This document shows, piece by piece, positions 35,051-44,042 of a stretch of 64,000 nucleotides of DNA. Each line of letters opens with the position of its first letter. Position 1 is the stretch's first letter. A program made the position numbers and the translations under genes. Origin of the DNA: Alphaproteobacteria bacterium (GTDB lineage: Bacteria; Pseudomonadota; Alphaproteobacteria; Caulobacterales; Maricaulaceae); NCBI GenBank assembly GCA_016124205.1, contig WGOD01000003.1, positions 62,001-126,000 on the forward strand, written 5' to 3'. The notes beneath the pieces are model-generated. The model ran no database searches. It was given only the letters and a program-made list of their open reading frames with translations, and had not been told where the DNA came from.

Positions 35051-36001
35051 TCAGTCCCGTGGGGCGGCGGCGCGATTGAGGCGATCATTAATGGCTTCGC
35101 CGAGCCCGTCCATGGGGATGGGCGCGACGGCAATGCGTTTGTGCCCTTCGGCATCCAGCTGGCGCAGCAGGGCGAAGAGGTTGGCGGCGGCCTCGGTCAG
35201 ATCGCCGGTCCGCGAGAGATTGGCGGTGCAGGCCTCTGAGCCGGGACCGAAGGCCAGAAAGGCTTCGCCGGGTTCGGGCGCGGTAGCGTTCAGACGCAGC
35301 GCCGCATCCGGTGCGTAATGGCTCTTCAGCATGCCGGGGGAGGCGAGGGGCGCATTGGCCTCTGCAGTCCTCAAGGGGCCTGTGACGGCTTCGATTTCGC
35401 TGCGCGGAAGGCCGCCGGGGCGCAGCAGGATTGCGGTATCGCCGTCGATTGCGAGGACGGTGGACTCCACGCCCACAGGGCAGGGCCCGGCATCGAGGAT
35501 CAGGTCGATCCGGTCGCCGAGCCCTTCGGTCACGTGCTGCGCATTGGTCGGGCTGACGGCACCGGACGGGTTGGCGCTGGGCGCAACGAGCGGCCGGCCG
35601 AAGGCCGTGATCAGGGCCTGGGCCGTGTCGTGCGCCGGCATACGGACACCGAGCGTGTCGAGCCCGGCTCCGGCGAGGTCGCTGACCGGCGCGTCATCCT
35701 TTTTCGGCAGGACAAGGGTGAGCGGTCCCGGCCAGAAGCACTCCATGAGTTTCGCGGCCAGCGGCGGGACCGTCACGCAGGTCTCCGCCATGTCCCGGCC
35801 GGACACGTGGACGATGAGCGGATTGAAGCTCGGCCGGCCCTTGGCCGCATAGAGGCGCGCGACCGCTTCCCCGTCCGCCGCATCGGCGGCGAGGCCGTAG
35901 ACCGTCTCGGTCGGCATGGCGACAAGACCGCCGCGCCGCAGAATGTCCGCGGCTTCGGCGATCGCGTTTGTGTCGGTGGCGGGTTTGACGGGCGCGCTCA
36001 T
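35051..36001 (-). CDS. tsaC: Threonylcarbamoyl-AMP synthase (Sua5/YrdC family, two-domain)
   Basis: This enzyme makes threonylcarbamoyl-AMP from threonine, bicarbonate and ATP for the t6A37 tRNA modification. The YrdC domain (about 15-205) shows GGLVAMPTETVYGLA, KGRPSFNPL and APSANPSG. The C-terminal Sua5 domain (about 225-316) starts at SPGMLKSHYAP. Length, 316 residues, fits the long Sua5 form, sometimes called TsaC2. Confidence 0.92.
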   Translation of the reverse strand: MSAPVKPATDTNAIAEAADILRRGGLVAMPTETVYGLAADAADGEAVARLYAAKGRPSFNPLIVHVSGRDMAETCVTVPPLAAKLMECFWPGPLTLVLPKKDDAPVSDLAGAGLDTLGVRMPAHDTAQALITAFGRPLVAPSANPSGAVSPTNAQHVTEGLGDRIDLILDAGPCPVGVESTVLAIDGDTAILLRPGGLPRSEIEAVTGPLRTAEANAPLASPGMLKSHYAPDAALRLNATAPEPGEAFLAFGPGSEACTANLSRTGDLTEAAANLFALLRQLDAEGHKRIAVAPIPMDGLGEAINDRLNRAAAPRD

Positions 36002-36038
36002 GCGGGCAGCTAGCCCATCGCAGCGCGCACGGGCAAGG

Positions 36039-36587
36039 TCACTGCGCGCGGTCGGCCTCGATATGGACGTGGACGGTCACTTCCGCTGCCGCTTCGCCCC
36101 AGCTCGATCCGCCGACGCCAAATCTTTCACGCTCGATCACCATCGTGCCGTCGGCCACCGCCCGGTCGCCCTCGATCACGACGCGGAAGGGCAGCTCCAC
36201 GGGCAGGCGCGCCTCGCGCAGGATCAGATCGCCGCGCGCGATGTAGCAGGTGTCGCATTCATCGCTGGCTTCGATCATCTCCGACATGAAGGTCGCGGTC
36301 GGATAGGTGTCGGGATCAAGGCCCGGCTCCGACAGCATTTCCTCGGTGTAGGACGGCGTTCCGGTTTCGCCCGTCGCCACGCTGACCGTGGCGTCGATAT
36401 AGCTCGAGCCCAGATTGTCGGGATCGAAGCCGATGGCCGCGCCAAAGCCGGTGAACTGGCCGGTCACCGGCGAGTCGAGCACATCGGTCTCGAACGTCAC
36501 TTCGCTGGCCTCGTGATCAATCTCCCAGTCCGAAGCAAGGGCCGGGGTGGAAACAAGAAGCGCGAGGGGGAGGAGCGCGATTTTCAT
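36039..36587 (-). CDS. YceI-family periplasmic protein, copy 1
   Basis: The 182-residue protein has a signal peptide (MKIALLPLALLVSTPALA, cut after ALA) and the YceI lipocalin-like barrel: DWEIDHEASEVTFET, GQFTGFGAAIGFDPDN and a late VIERERFGVGG. YceI proteins bind polyisoprenoids such as ubiquinone precursors. It is the last gene of YceI - cytochrome b561 - YceI on the minus strand, 9 bases after the end of the interrupted cytochrome reading frame. Confidence 0.87.
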   Translation of the reverse strand: MKIALLPLALLVSTPALASDWEIDHEASEVTFETDVLDSPVTGQFTGFGAAIGFDPDNLGSSYIDATVSVATGETGTPSYTEEMLSEPGLDPDTYPTATFMSEMIEASDECDTCYIARGDLILREARLPVELPFRVVIEGDRAVADGTMVIERERFGVGGSSWGEAAAEVTVHVHIEADRAQ

Positions 36588-36596
36588 GGTGTGCCT

Positions 36597-37184
36597 TTAT
36601 TGATCCTTGCGTCGGAGGAAGGGGATCATGCGAGCGAGCACGTCATCCTTGTCGACAATATGGTGCTTGATCGCCGCGCCGGCATGCAGGACCAGCAGGA
36701 TGATGATCACTTAGCCGCCGCGGCCGTGCAGGAATTCCGTCACTTCATGAAGCGAGCGGTTGTTCGGTGCGATATCCGGGATGGGCAGGGCTTCGTTGTG
36801 GAAGAAGAAGCTGGGAGCCTGACCGGATGAGGCGGTGATCCAGCCCAGGATCGGCATGCCGATCATCAGGACATAGAAGCCGATATGGGTGATCCGCGCG
36901 ACTGTGACCTCCCATGGCTTCATTCCGGCCGGCATGGGCGGGACCGGGTTCATGAAGCGCCAGGCGAGGCGGATCAGGCTGAGCACCAGAACCAGAATGC
37001 CGAACGTCTTGTGCATGTCGAAGACGAAGCGTACGTCGTCGAGCGTAAACTCGGTGCTGCCGCCGCGCAGGGCTTCGGCCATGTCGCCCATGCGCCAGCC
37101 GACAAAGACGAGCAACACCATCATGATGGCGATGATCCAGTGCAGCGCGATCGCAACGCTCGTGTAACGCTTGGTTTCGGTCAT
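36597..37184 (-). pseudogene. cybB: Cytochrome b561 with in-frame stop codon
   Basis: The frame encodes a diheme b561-type membrane cytochrome that passes electrons between quinol and periplasm: YTSVAIALHWIIAIMMVLL, FDMHKTFG and HEVTEFLHG. Translation ends at TAA 36711-36713, after 157 residues. The same frame continues for 37 codons with the missing last helix (VIIILLVLHAGAAIKHH) and the normal VDKDDVLARMIPFLRRKDQ tail, to TAA at 36597. The stop falls where I expect tryptophan. Only the stop disrupts the gene, which suggests a recent change or a base-calling error. It overlaps the upstream YceI gene by four bases. Confidence 0.8.
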
Positions 37185-37792
37185 GGATTGTCGGGCTCCC
37201 GCAGGAATTCGGCTTCGATATGGATGCGGACCTCATCGCCGATGAGTCCCGGTGGCAGGAATCCAATACCGAATTCCGTCCGATCCACAATCATATCTCC
37301 GGAAAATCCGATCGCATCCCGGCCTTCGAGAAAATTGAAATTTCCACCATAGAAGCGGACATCCATCGTCTGATTGCGCGTGCGGCCCTTCAGGGTCAGC
37401 CGCCCCGTCAGACGGGCCGTATTCTCGCCGATGATTTCCAGAGAATCGGATTCGAACACGATTTGCGGGTGATCCTCCGCATCAAACCAGGCCCGGCCGC
37501 GCAGCATGGCATCGAATGGCGCGTTTGCGGTCGAGATCGAGCCGGTCTCAACGATGGCGGACAGGGACGCGCCCTCGGGGGCCTGCGGGTCAAAGCTCAG
37601 CGTCGCGTCCAGCCGGTCGAAGCGGCCGGTGTACCAGGACAAGCCCAGATGCCGGATCTGCCAGGTGACGCTCGCATGATCGGGATCGAGCCGCCATTCG
37701 CCGGCGGGCAGGCGGGCGGGATCGGTCGAGGGCGCACTGATGCATCCGCAAAGAAGCAGGATGAGGCTGAGCCGGGGTAGGATGCGGAGCAT
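37181..37792 (-). CDS. YceI-family lipoprotein, copy 2
   Basis: The 203-residue protein starts MLRILPRLSLILLLCGC with lipidation at Cys17 (CGC), so this copy is membrane-anchored unlike the soluble copy 1. The YceI barrel follows: WRLDPDHASVTWQIRHLG, WYTGRFDRLDATLSFDP and a late FGIGFLPPG. The ATG at 37792 puts the lipobox at the right distance. It heads the YceI - cytochrome b561 - YceI operon. Confidence 0.85.
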   Translation of the reverse strand: MLRILPRLSLILLLCGCISAPSTDPARLPAGEWRLDPDHASVTWQIRHLGLSWYTGRFDRLDATLSFDPQAPEGASLSAIVETGSISTANAPFDAMLRGRAWFDAEDHPQIVFESDSLEIIGENTARLTGRLTLKGRTRNQTMDVRFYGGNFNFLEGRDAIGFSGDMIVDRTEFGIGFLPPGLIGDEVRIHIEAEFLREPDNP

Positions 37793-37909
37793 GGAAACCA
37801 ATCTAGCGCGGCGACATGCCGCGCCAAGTCCATCGCGGCTCGACGCGGCGCGCGAAACCGCTATCTTCCGGCCTCCGATTGACCGTCACGACAACTGGAT
37901 ACGCCTCTC

Positions 37910-39691
37910 ATGACCTTCCGCGCGCCCGTTCAGGACATCCGCTTCGCCCTCGACGAGATTGCCGCCATGGACGGCCTCAAGGCCTCCGGCGCGTTTCCGG
38001 AACTGTCCGAGGACCTGACGACGGCCATTCTCGACGAGGCCGCGAAGTTCGCCAACGACGTTCTGGCCCCGCTGAACCGCACCGGCGACCAGCAGGGCTG
38101 TACGCTGAAGGACGGCAAGGTCACGACGCCGAAAGGCTTCTGCGACGCCTATGCGAAATATGTCGAAGGCGGCTGGCAGGGCCTGCAATTCCCCGCCGAG
38201 GCCGGCGGCATGGGTCTGCCGCGCGTGCTGGGCATGGCGGTGATGGAGATGATGCAGTCGGCCAACATGGCGTTCAGCCTGGGGCCGATGCTGACCAATT
38301 CCGCGATCGAGGCGTTGCTGATCAACGGCACGGACGAGCAGAAGGCGCTCTACCTGCCGCGCATCATCACCGGCGAATGGTCCTCGACCATGCAGCTGAC
38401 CGAACCGCAGGCCGGCTCCGATGTCGGTCTTCTGAAGACCAAGGCCGAACCCAATGACGACGGCAGCTGGTCGATCACGGGGCAGAAAATCTACATCACC
38501 TGGGGCGAGCACGACTGCGCGGAGAACATCATCCACCCGGTGCTGGCGCGGACGCCGGGCGCGCCGGAAGGCACGAAGGGCATCTCGCTCTTCCTGATCC
38601 CGAAATTCCTGCCTGATGCCGACGGCAATCCGGGCGAGCGCAATGCGATCAAGGCGATCGGCCTTGAACACAAGATGGGTATTCACGGCAGCCCGACCTG
38701 CGTGATGCAGATGGAGAACGCCAAGGGTTGGCTGATCGGTCCTGAGCTCGGCGGCATGGCGGCGATGTTCATCATGATGAATTCGGCGCGCCTCGCCGTG
38801 GGCGTTCAAGGCGTCGGCATTGCCGAGCGCGCCTACCAGCAGGCTCTGGCCTATGCGCAGGAGCGCCGCCAGGGCCGCGCGCCGGACGCGGACGGCCCGG
38901 CACCGCACCCGATCATCGAACACCCGGACGTGCGCCGCATGCTGGCGACGATGAAGGCGAAGACCGAGGCCGCGCGAGCGATCTGCTATCTCTGCGCCGT
39001 GTCCGCCGACGAGGCCGAGCACGAGGAAAGTGAGGAAGATCGCGCCGTCGCCAAGCGCCGTGAGGAATTCCTGACACCGATCGCCAAGGCGTGGGCGACC
39101 GATGTCGGTGTCGAGGTCTCGTCGCTCGGCATCCAGGTGCATGGCGGAATGGGCTTCATCGAGGAGACGGGCGCCGCCCAGCATTACCGCGATGCGCGTA
39201 TCGCCCCGATCTACGAAGGCACGAACGGGATTCAGGCGATCGACCTGATCGGCCGCAAGCTGTCCATGGGCGGCGGCGCGGCCCTGAAGGAATTGCTGGA
39301 GGACATCCGCCAGACGGTCGAGGACTGCGCGACCTCGTCCAACCCGGAACTCCCGGAACTGGCCAAGCGGCTGAAGCCCGCGGCCGATGCCTTCGAAACC
39401 GCAGCGAAATGGCTGATGACCCGCGAGGACCGGGCCGATGCGCTGTCCGGCGCGACCGAATTCCTGGCCCTGTCAGGCGATGTGATCGGCGGATGGCTGC
39501 TCTGCATCGGGGCCGTCGCAGCGCAGCGCCGCCTGAAGGAGGGGCAGGGCGACGAGGACTATGCGCACAGCCGGATCGAGATCGCCCGTTTCTTCGCCGA
39601 AACCGTGCTCTCGCAGGCCCCGGGCAAGCTCGACTCAATCCGCGTGGGATATGAGTGCCTGCCCGACGACCTGGCGCTGGGGATAAACTAG
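37910..39691 (+). CDS. Acyl-CoA dehydrogenase, large (DmdC-like) type
   Basis: The 593-residue flavoprotein belongs to the long acyl-CoA dehydrogenase group. LTEPQAGSDVG, the ITWGEHD region and GIQVHGGMGFIEE line the FAD and substrate site, and YEGTNGIQAIDL holds the probable catalytic base Glu436. A C-terminal extra domain follows. Members include 3-methylmercaptopropionyl-CoA dehydrogenase DmdC of DMSP breakdown, but general fatty acid beta-oxidation is equally possible. No dmd genes are adjacent. Its stop shares CTAG with that of the convergent membrane protein gene. Confidence 0.88.
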   Translation: MTFRAPVQDIRFALDEIAAMDGLKASGAFPELSEDLTTAILDEAAKFANDVLAPLNRTGDQQGCTLKDGKVTTPKGFCDAYAKYVEGGWQGLQFPAEAGGMGLPRVLGMAVMEMMQSANMAFSLGPMLTNSAIEALLINGTDEQKALYLPRIITGEWSSTMQLTEPQAGSDVGLLKTKAEPNDDGSWSITGQKIYITWGEHDCAENIIHPVLARTPGAPEGTKGISLFLIPKFLPDADGNPGERNAIKAIGLEHKMGIHGSPTCVMQMENAKGWLIGPELGGMAAMFIMMNSARLAVGVQGVGIAERAYQQALAYAQERRQGRAPDADGPAPHPIIEHPDVRRMLATMKAKTEAARAICYLCAVSADEAEHEESEEDRAVAKRREEFLTPIAKAWATDVGVEVSSLGIQVHGGMGFIEETGAAQHYRDARIAPIYEGTNGIQAIDLIGRKLSMGGGAALKELLEDIRQTVEDCATSSNPELPELAKRLKPAADAFETAAKWLMTREDRADALSGATEFLALSGDVIGGWLLCIGAVAAQRRLKEGQGDEDYAHSRIEIARFFAETVLSQAPGKLDSIRVGYECLPDDLALGIN

Positions 39692-40074
39692 ACGAAGAAA
39701 GTCTTCGGATCGGGGTGCGGACGTCCGTCGACGAGACGGACGAGACCGATCGCGACCCGGATGATCATCCAGATCCCGAGGAGCAGCCAGATCAGGATGG
39801 CGACCGGGAGCAAGATGATCGTGATCGTGCAGATGATCGCAATGATGACGAGCGCGATCATGTAGATGAGCGTGCGGATCTGGAATTCGTAGTGACCCGC
39901 CAGCCAGGGTGCGGCCTTGTCCTTGCGCAGCAAAGCGATCAGCGCACCCACCAGAACCGTCAGGCCGTTGGCCGGGCCGAGCAGGTACAAGACGTAGACA
40001 AGACCACAAAGAAGACGCTCGTCACGTTCGTCGGTCTCCGGGCTCGGTGCCGGATTCGGCTGGGTGTCGGTCAC
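39688..40074 (-). CDS. DUF4870-like membrane protein
   Basis: The 128-residue protein has a soluble, proline-rich start and hydrophobic segments near residues 25-50, 66-85 and 86-115 (LIYMIALVIIAIICTITIILL), and ends VDGRPHPDPKTFFV. It resembles the DUF4870/Tic20-like small membrane family. The GTG at 40074 is chosen because GGAG is eight bases upstream; no ATG fits. Function unknown. It is divergent from the next gene cluster. Confidence 0.7.
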   Translation of the reverse strand: MTDTQPNPAPSPETDERDERLLCGLVYVLYLLGPANGLTVLVGALIALLRKDKAAPWLAGHYEFQIRTLIYMIALVIIAIICTITIILLPVAILIWLLLGIWMIIRVAIGLVRLVDGRPHPDPKTFFV

Positions 40075-40273
40075 TTGCGGGTCTCCAATCCTCGCTGTCG
40101 GGGCGATCTTATCCCCGTATTCGCCTGTCGTCACAACGCCGGCTCGGCTGGCTGTGTTCCAGAGGGGCGAAGTGGCGGAAACACTTGAGTTCGCGGCGTC
40201 CGGGCCGCACCATGCTGCCTGCCGGAACGCGTTTGCCGGCAATCAAGGGGCCTCCAGCGTGCAATCGAACCTG

Positions 40274-40477
40274 ATGACGAATTTCGCCTACGGGATGGCC
40301 TTTGCCGGCCTGGGCCTGTGGGCCTTGCTGGCGGCCGCGGCCGGCCTGTTCGGGGTCGAGTTTGCCTACCCGTTCAGCGTTATCTGGGTGGTCGCAGCGG
40401 TTCTTCCGGCGCTGGGCATTGCCCTTCTCTTCCTGATCGCGACAGCCGGACGCGAAGACGAGGAGGCCGGGTCATGA
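40274..40477 (+). CDS. Small membrane protein, hypothetical
   Basis: A 67-residue protein of two hydrophobic helices (FAYGMAFAGLGLWALLAAAAGLF and FSVIWVVAAVLPALGIALLFLIA) with a short charged tail. The ATG at 40274 is used; a GTG at 40259 is possible. Its stop overlaps the start of the YbjQ-like gene (ATGA), so it starts the small operon that continues into the two signal peptidases. Confidence 0.55.
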   Translation: MTNFAYGMAFAGLGLWALLAAAAGLFGVEFAYPFSVIWVVAAVLPALGIALLFLIATAGREDEEAGS

Positions 40478-40788
40478 TCGTGACGATGAGCCCGGAAGTG
40501 CCCGGGCGCGAGATTGGTGAAGTGGTTGGAATCGCGCGCGGAAACATTGTTCGCGCGCGCTTCTTCGGCCGCGATTTCATCGCCGGCCTGCGCAATATCG
40601 TCGGCGGCGAAGTGAACGAATATTCCGAACTTCTGGAAGAGGCCCGCCACACCGCCTTTGACCGAATGGTCACAGATGCCGGAAATATGGGCGCGGATGC
40701 GATCGTAAGCTTCCGGTTCACCACCTCCGCCATTATGGAGGGGACTGCTGAAATTCTGGCTTACGGGACCGCGGTCAAATTCAAATGA
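40474..40788 (+). CDS. YbjQ/UPF0145 family protein
   Basis: The 104-residue protein matches YbjQ: VVGIARGNIVRARFFGRDFIAGLRNIVGGE, then LLEEARHTAFDRM and the GADAIVSFRF strand, ending in AYGTAVKF. The family is sometimes called heavy-metal-binding, but the function is poorly known; the fold is an oligomeric barrel. The start overlaps the upstream stop and its own stop overlaps lepB, so all are coupled. Confidence 0.85.
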   Translation: MIVTMSPEVPGREIGEVVGIARGNIVRARFFGRDFIAGLRNIVGGEVNEYSELLEEARHTAFDRMVTDAGNMGADAIVSFRFTTSAIMEGTAEILAYGTAVKFK

Positions 40789-41546
40789 AAGCTTTCGTGG
40801 AAAGACTGACGAAGAACGCTTCGAGCGAAGTCGGTGAAACCCTTCGCTTTATTGGCGGCGTGATCGGCGTGTGGTTCGTGATCGTCACCTTCCTCTTCGC
40901 GCCCTTTCACATTCCATCGGAAAGCATGCAGCCCTCGCTGGAAGTCGGCGATCGGGTGCTGGTGTCGAAATGGGCCTATGGCTATTCGCGCCACTCGCTG
41001 CCGCTGGGCCTCGGCTATCGCCTGCCGGACAGCTGGGACGCGCGGATTCTCGCCCGCACGCCGGAGCGCGGCGATGTCGTCGTGTTCCGCAATCCGGAGC
41101 AGGAACGCAATCTGATCAAGCGGGTCATCGGCCTGCCGGGCGATACAATCCTCGTGCGCGACGGCCGTCTGTACATCAATGGCGAGATCGTCGAGCGCCG
41201 CGAGATCGAAACCCGCGAATACCGCTCCCACGAAGGCCAGATGTACGCCGTAACGCTCTATGAAGAGACGTTGCCGAACGGCGTGACCCACCCGATCTAC
41301 GAGATCGGCGACGGCATGCAGCTCGACAATGCCGGCCCGTTCCAGGTGCCGGAAGGCTATCTCTTCATGATGGGCGACAATCGCGACCGCTCGACCGACA
41401 GCCGCATCCCGCCGCAGCAAGGTCCGGGCTATGTTCGCCTCGACGAGGTGGTCGGCCGCGCCGAGACCGTGATGTTCACCTTCAACCGTTGCCGCCGGGA
41501 AGAGGGCCTGCATTGCCCGACCGGACGGGTGTGGCGCGGGCTGTAG
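40785..41546 (+). CDS. lepB: Signal peptidase I
   Basis: This membrane serine protease removes signal peptides from exported proteins. One N-terminal helix (about residues 21-40) precedes the catalytic serine Ser47 in IPSESMQPS; the general base is Lys112 in LIKRVIGLPGD, and GDNRDRSTDSR completes the family boxes. Length is 253 residues. It is followed nine bases later by a second copy that lacks the lysine. Confidence 0.95.
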   Translation: MKAFVERLTKNASSEVGETLRFIGGVIGVWFVIVTFLFAPFHIPSESMQPSLEVGDRVLVSKWAYGYSRHSLPLGLGYRLPDSWDARILARTPERGDVVVFRNPEQERNLIKRVIGLPGDTILVRDGRLYINGEIVERREIETREYRSHEGQMYAVTLYEETLPNGVTHPIYEIGDGMQLDNAGPFQVPEGYLFMMGDNRDRSTDSRIPPQQGPGYVRLDEVVGRAETVMFTFNRCRREEGLHCPTGRVWRGL

Positions 41547-41555
41547 GGGCGGACC

Positions 41556-42194
41556 TTGATCGTCCGGCTCATATTCGGTCTGGGCTTCTTGCTTCTTGTT
41601 CTGACGTTCGGATTTCTGTCGATATTCGGCATCTATTCGACCCAAGCCGAGAGCATGTTGCCGACAATCGAGCCGGGGCAACGCTTCACCGTTGAGAAAA
41701 CCGCGTACGGGTTTTCCAATCTGTCATTGCCCTTCGGCATCGGCTTTGCGCTCGAGCCTGACAACGGATTTCGCTGGGGCGAACGCGTCCCGGAACGCGG
41801 AGATCTTGTCGTCTTTCTTGCCAACGACCGGACACATATCAGCCGGGTGATCGGCCTGCCCGGGGACCGCATCGCTCTTCAAGACGGTGTGATTCTGATC
41901 AATGACGAGCCTGTCGAGCGCACCTTGATTGGCGATCATGAATACCGGTCATTCAGCGGCGCTTTGCAGTCGGGACAGGTCTTCCGCGAACGCCTTCCTG
42001 ATGGACCGGAAATCGATGTCCTCGAGATCCGCGACACCTTTGGCGACAATCGTCCGGCGACGCGTGTGCCGCCCGGTCACGTCTTCCTGATCAGCGATAA
42101 TCGCGACATGGCAACGGATAGCCGGATTCCGTATCCCCATGGTCCCGGTGCGGTTCCGATCGACGCTTTGGTGGGCCGCGTCCGGCTTGATTAG
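41556..42194 (+). CDS. Signal peptidase I paralog lacking the catalytic lysine
   Basis: The 212-residue protein aligns with the upstream LepB: N-terminal helix, serine box AESMLPTIEPG with Ser33, RVIGLPGD and SDNRDMATDSR. At the general-base position the codon is AGC (Ser96, HISRVIGLPGD) instead of lysine. The only lysine in the whole protein, K48, aligns with Lys62 of LepB and not with its base. It is probably inactive, or uses another base such as His94. The start is TTG 41556, preceded by a G-rich site; no ATG before the helix is available. Composition is slightly less GC-rich than the neighbour. Confidence 0.85.
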   Translation: MIVRLIFGLGFLLLVLTFGFLSIFGIYSTQAESMLPTIEPGQRFTVEKTAYGFSNLSLPFGIGFALEPDNGFRWGERVPERGDLVVFLANDRTHISRVIGLPGDRIALQDGVILINDEPVERTLIGDHEYRSFSGALQSGQVFRERLPDGPEIDVLEIRDTFGDNRPATRVPPGHVFLISDNRDMATDSRIPYPHGPGAVPIDALVGRVRLD

Positions 42195-42245
42195 TCGCGG
42201 ACCTGAAGCAGATACTCCCTGAAACACGGAATCGGGGAGAAATTC

Positions 42246-43115
42246 ATGTCGCTCAAAGGGAAAACCCTTTTCATTACCGGCGCGAGCCGGGGTATCGGCC
42301 TCGCCATCGCGGAGCGCTGCGCGCGCGACGGTGCGAACATCGTGGTGGCGGCCAAGACTGACAGCCCGAATCCGAAACTGCCGGGCACGATCCACTCCGC
42401 CGCCGAAGCGATCGAGAAGGCCGGCGGCCAGGCGCTTCCGGTGGTGTGCGATATTCGCGACGAGGCGTCCGTCGAAGCCGCCGTTCAGGCTGCTGTCGAC
42501 CGGTTCGGCGGGATCGACATCGTCGTGAACAACGCCTCGGCGATCTTCCCGCGCGGCACCGCCGACACGCCGATGAAGCGCTATGACCTGATGCACCAGG
42601 TCAATGCGCGCGGCACCTTCCTCGTGACCCAGAAATGCCTGCCGTATCTGGAAAAGGCCGAGAATCCGCACATCCTCGCCCTGTCGCCGCCGCTCGACAT
42701 GCGCGAGATGTGGTTTGCGCCGCACGTCGCCTACACGAGCGCGAAATACGGGATGAGCCTGTGCATCCTCGGTTGGGCGGGTGAGTTCAAGGGGCGCATC
42801 GCCGCGAATGCGATCTGGCCGCGCACCGCGGTCGCCACGGCCGCGATCTCCAACGTGCTTGCGGGCGAAGACGCGTTCAAGAATTGCCGCAAGCCGGACA
42901 TCCTCGCCGACACGGCCTATCTGGTGCTGAACAAGCCGAAGGACTTCACCGGCAATTTCATCATCGACGACACCTTCCTCGTGTCGGAAGGGATCACGGA
43001 TCTCGACCAGTATGCGGTTGATCCGTCTCAGGAATTGCTGCCCGACTTTTTCGTGCCGGACGAGCCGCCGGCACCCGAGGGCGTGAAGATCATGAATGTG
43101 ACCCTGGGTCACTGA
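42246..43115 (+). CDS. Short-chain dehydrogenase (HSDL2-like)
   Basis: The 289-residue SDR has TGASRGIGLAIAER near the start, NNASAIFPRGT, the YxxxK pair in YTSAKYGMSL and IWPRTAVATAA. The extended C-terminal tail (FIIDDTFLVSEG, LLPDFFV) and the longer loop after VVAAK resemble the HSDL2 group linked to peroxisomal-type lipid metabolism. GGGGAG precedes the ATG. Substrate unknown. Confidence 0.85.
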   Translation: MSLKGKTLFITGASRGIGLAIAERCARDGANIVVAAKTDSPNPKLPGTIHSAAEAIEKAGGQALPVVCDIRDEASVEAAVQAAVDRFGGIDIVVNNASAIFPRGTADTPMKRYDLMHQVNARGTFLVTQKCLPYLEKAENPHILALSPPLDMREMWFAPHVAYTSAKYGMSLCILGWAGEFKGRIAANAIWPRTAVATAAISNVLAGEDAFKNCRKPDILADTAYLVLNKPKDFTGNFIIDDTFLVSEGITDLDQYAVDPSQELLPDFFVPDEPPAPEGVKIMNVTLGH

Positions 43116-43205
43116 CACCGATCATTACAACCGGCCCGAAAACGTGATTTGCGCGCGGGCCGAACCGCGCGCATAGCCCCGCGCCTTTGGTGTGAGGGGC
43201 CGGTC

Positions 43206-43613
43206 ATGCTGCTCGTGAAAACCTATGTCGATTCAAGCGCGATCGAGGGCGTCGGCGTGTTCGCCGCGGAGCCGATCACGAAGGGCACGAAGGTCTGGCG
43301 GTTCGAGCCGGGCCTCGACCGCCTCCTGAGCGAGGATGACATCGCCCACTGGCCCGATGCGGCGCGCGATTTCCTTGGCCGCTATGCCTTTGTGAATGAC
43401 GAGCGCCCCGGAATTTTCGTGCTGGACGGCGACCATGGCCGCTTCATGAACCATGCCGACACTCCCAATACCGACTATGCCGATCCGGCGGCGGGCTATG
43501 CGACGCGCGACATTGCCGCCGGCGAGGAGCTGACCTGCGACTATGGACAGTTCTATGCCAGCCATGACTTCCTGCCGTCCCTGACCGGACAATTCGGATC
43601 GAAGAAGGACTGA
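43206..43613 (+). CDS. Small SET-domain protein, copy 1
   Basis: The 135-residue protein is a stand-alone SET domain. It has GVGVFAAEPITKGTKVW, the SAM/substrate motif GRFMNHADTPNTDY and the catalytic-type GEELTCDYGQFY. SET domains transfer methyl groups to protein lysines; no bacterial target is known to me here. ATG 43206 is chosen because the domain starts there. A second SET gene follows after five bases. Confidence 0.85.
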   Translation: MLLVKTYVDSSAIEGVGVFAAEPITKGTKVWRFEPGLDRLLSEDDIAHWPDAARDFLGRYAFVNDERPGIFVLDGDHGRFMNHADTPNTDYADPAAGYATRDIAAGEELTCDYGQFYASHDFLPSLTGQFGSKKD

Positions 43614-43618
43614 CCGCG

Positions 43619-43990
43619 ATGATGCTCTTCAAAGCGCAACTGAAGGAATCGCCGATCGAGGGGATTGGCGTGTTCGCGGCAGAGAAGATCGGGAAGGGCG
43701 CGGTCGTGTGGCAGTTCGAACCGCAATTCGACAAGGAGATTGCGCGCGATTTCTACGAGGCCGCCACCGGCCGTCTGCGCGATTATCTCGACCGCTATTC
43801 CTATTTCAAACCGGGCGATGACAGCGTCCTGGTGCTGGAAGGCGACGAAGGGCGGTATCTGAACCACTCCACCGACCCGAACACGGATTTTTCCGGTTGG
43901 CCGGTCGCGGTGGCGCTGCGCGACATCGCGCCGGGCGAGGAAATCACCTGCGATTACTCGACCTTCTGCCCCGGATACGAGCTCTACTAG
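43619..43990 (+). CDS. Small SET-domain protein, copy 2
   Basis: The 123-residue protein is a paralog of copy 1 with the same boxes: GIGVFAAEKIGKGAVVWQFEP, GRYLNHSTDPNTDF and GEEITCDYSTFCPGYELY. Both keep the tyrosine of the CDY motif, so both could be active lysine methyltransferases. The five-base gap implies co-transcription. The HDAC-fold gene begins 53 bases further on. Confidence 0.85.
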   Translation: MMLFKAQLKESPIEGIGVFAAEKIGKGAVVWQFEPQFDKEIARDFYEAATGRLRDYLDRYSYFKPGDDSVLVLEGDEGRYLNHSTDPNTDFSGWPVAVALRDIAPGEEITCDYSTFCPGYELY

Positions 43991-44042
43991 CGCGTAGAAC
44001 ATTCGGTGTGGCGCGGGCGGGCGGCCTTGCTAATCTGCCCGC

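Noticed and set aside
36711..36713. Programmed readthrough or recoding at the b561 stop
   Set aside because: The codon is TAA, not TGA or TAG, and no recoding signal is evident; mutation or error is simpler.
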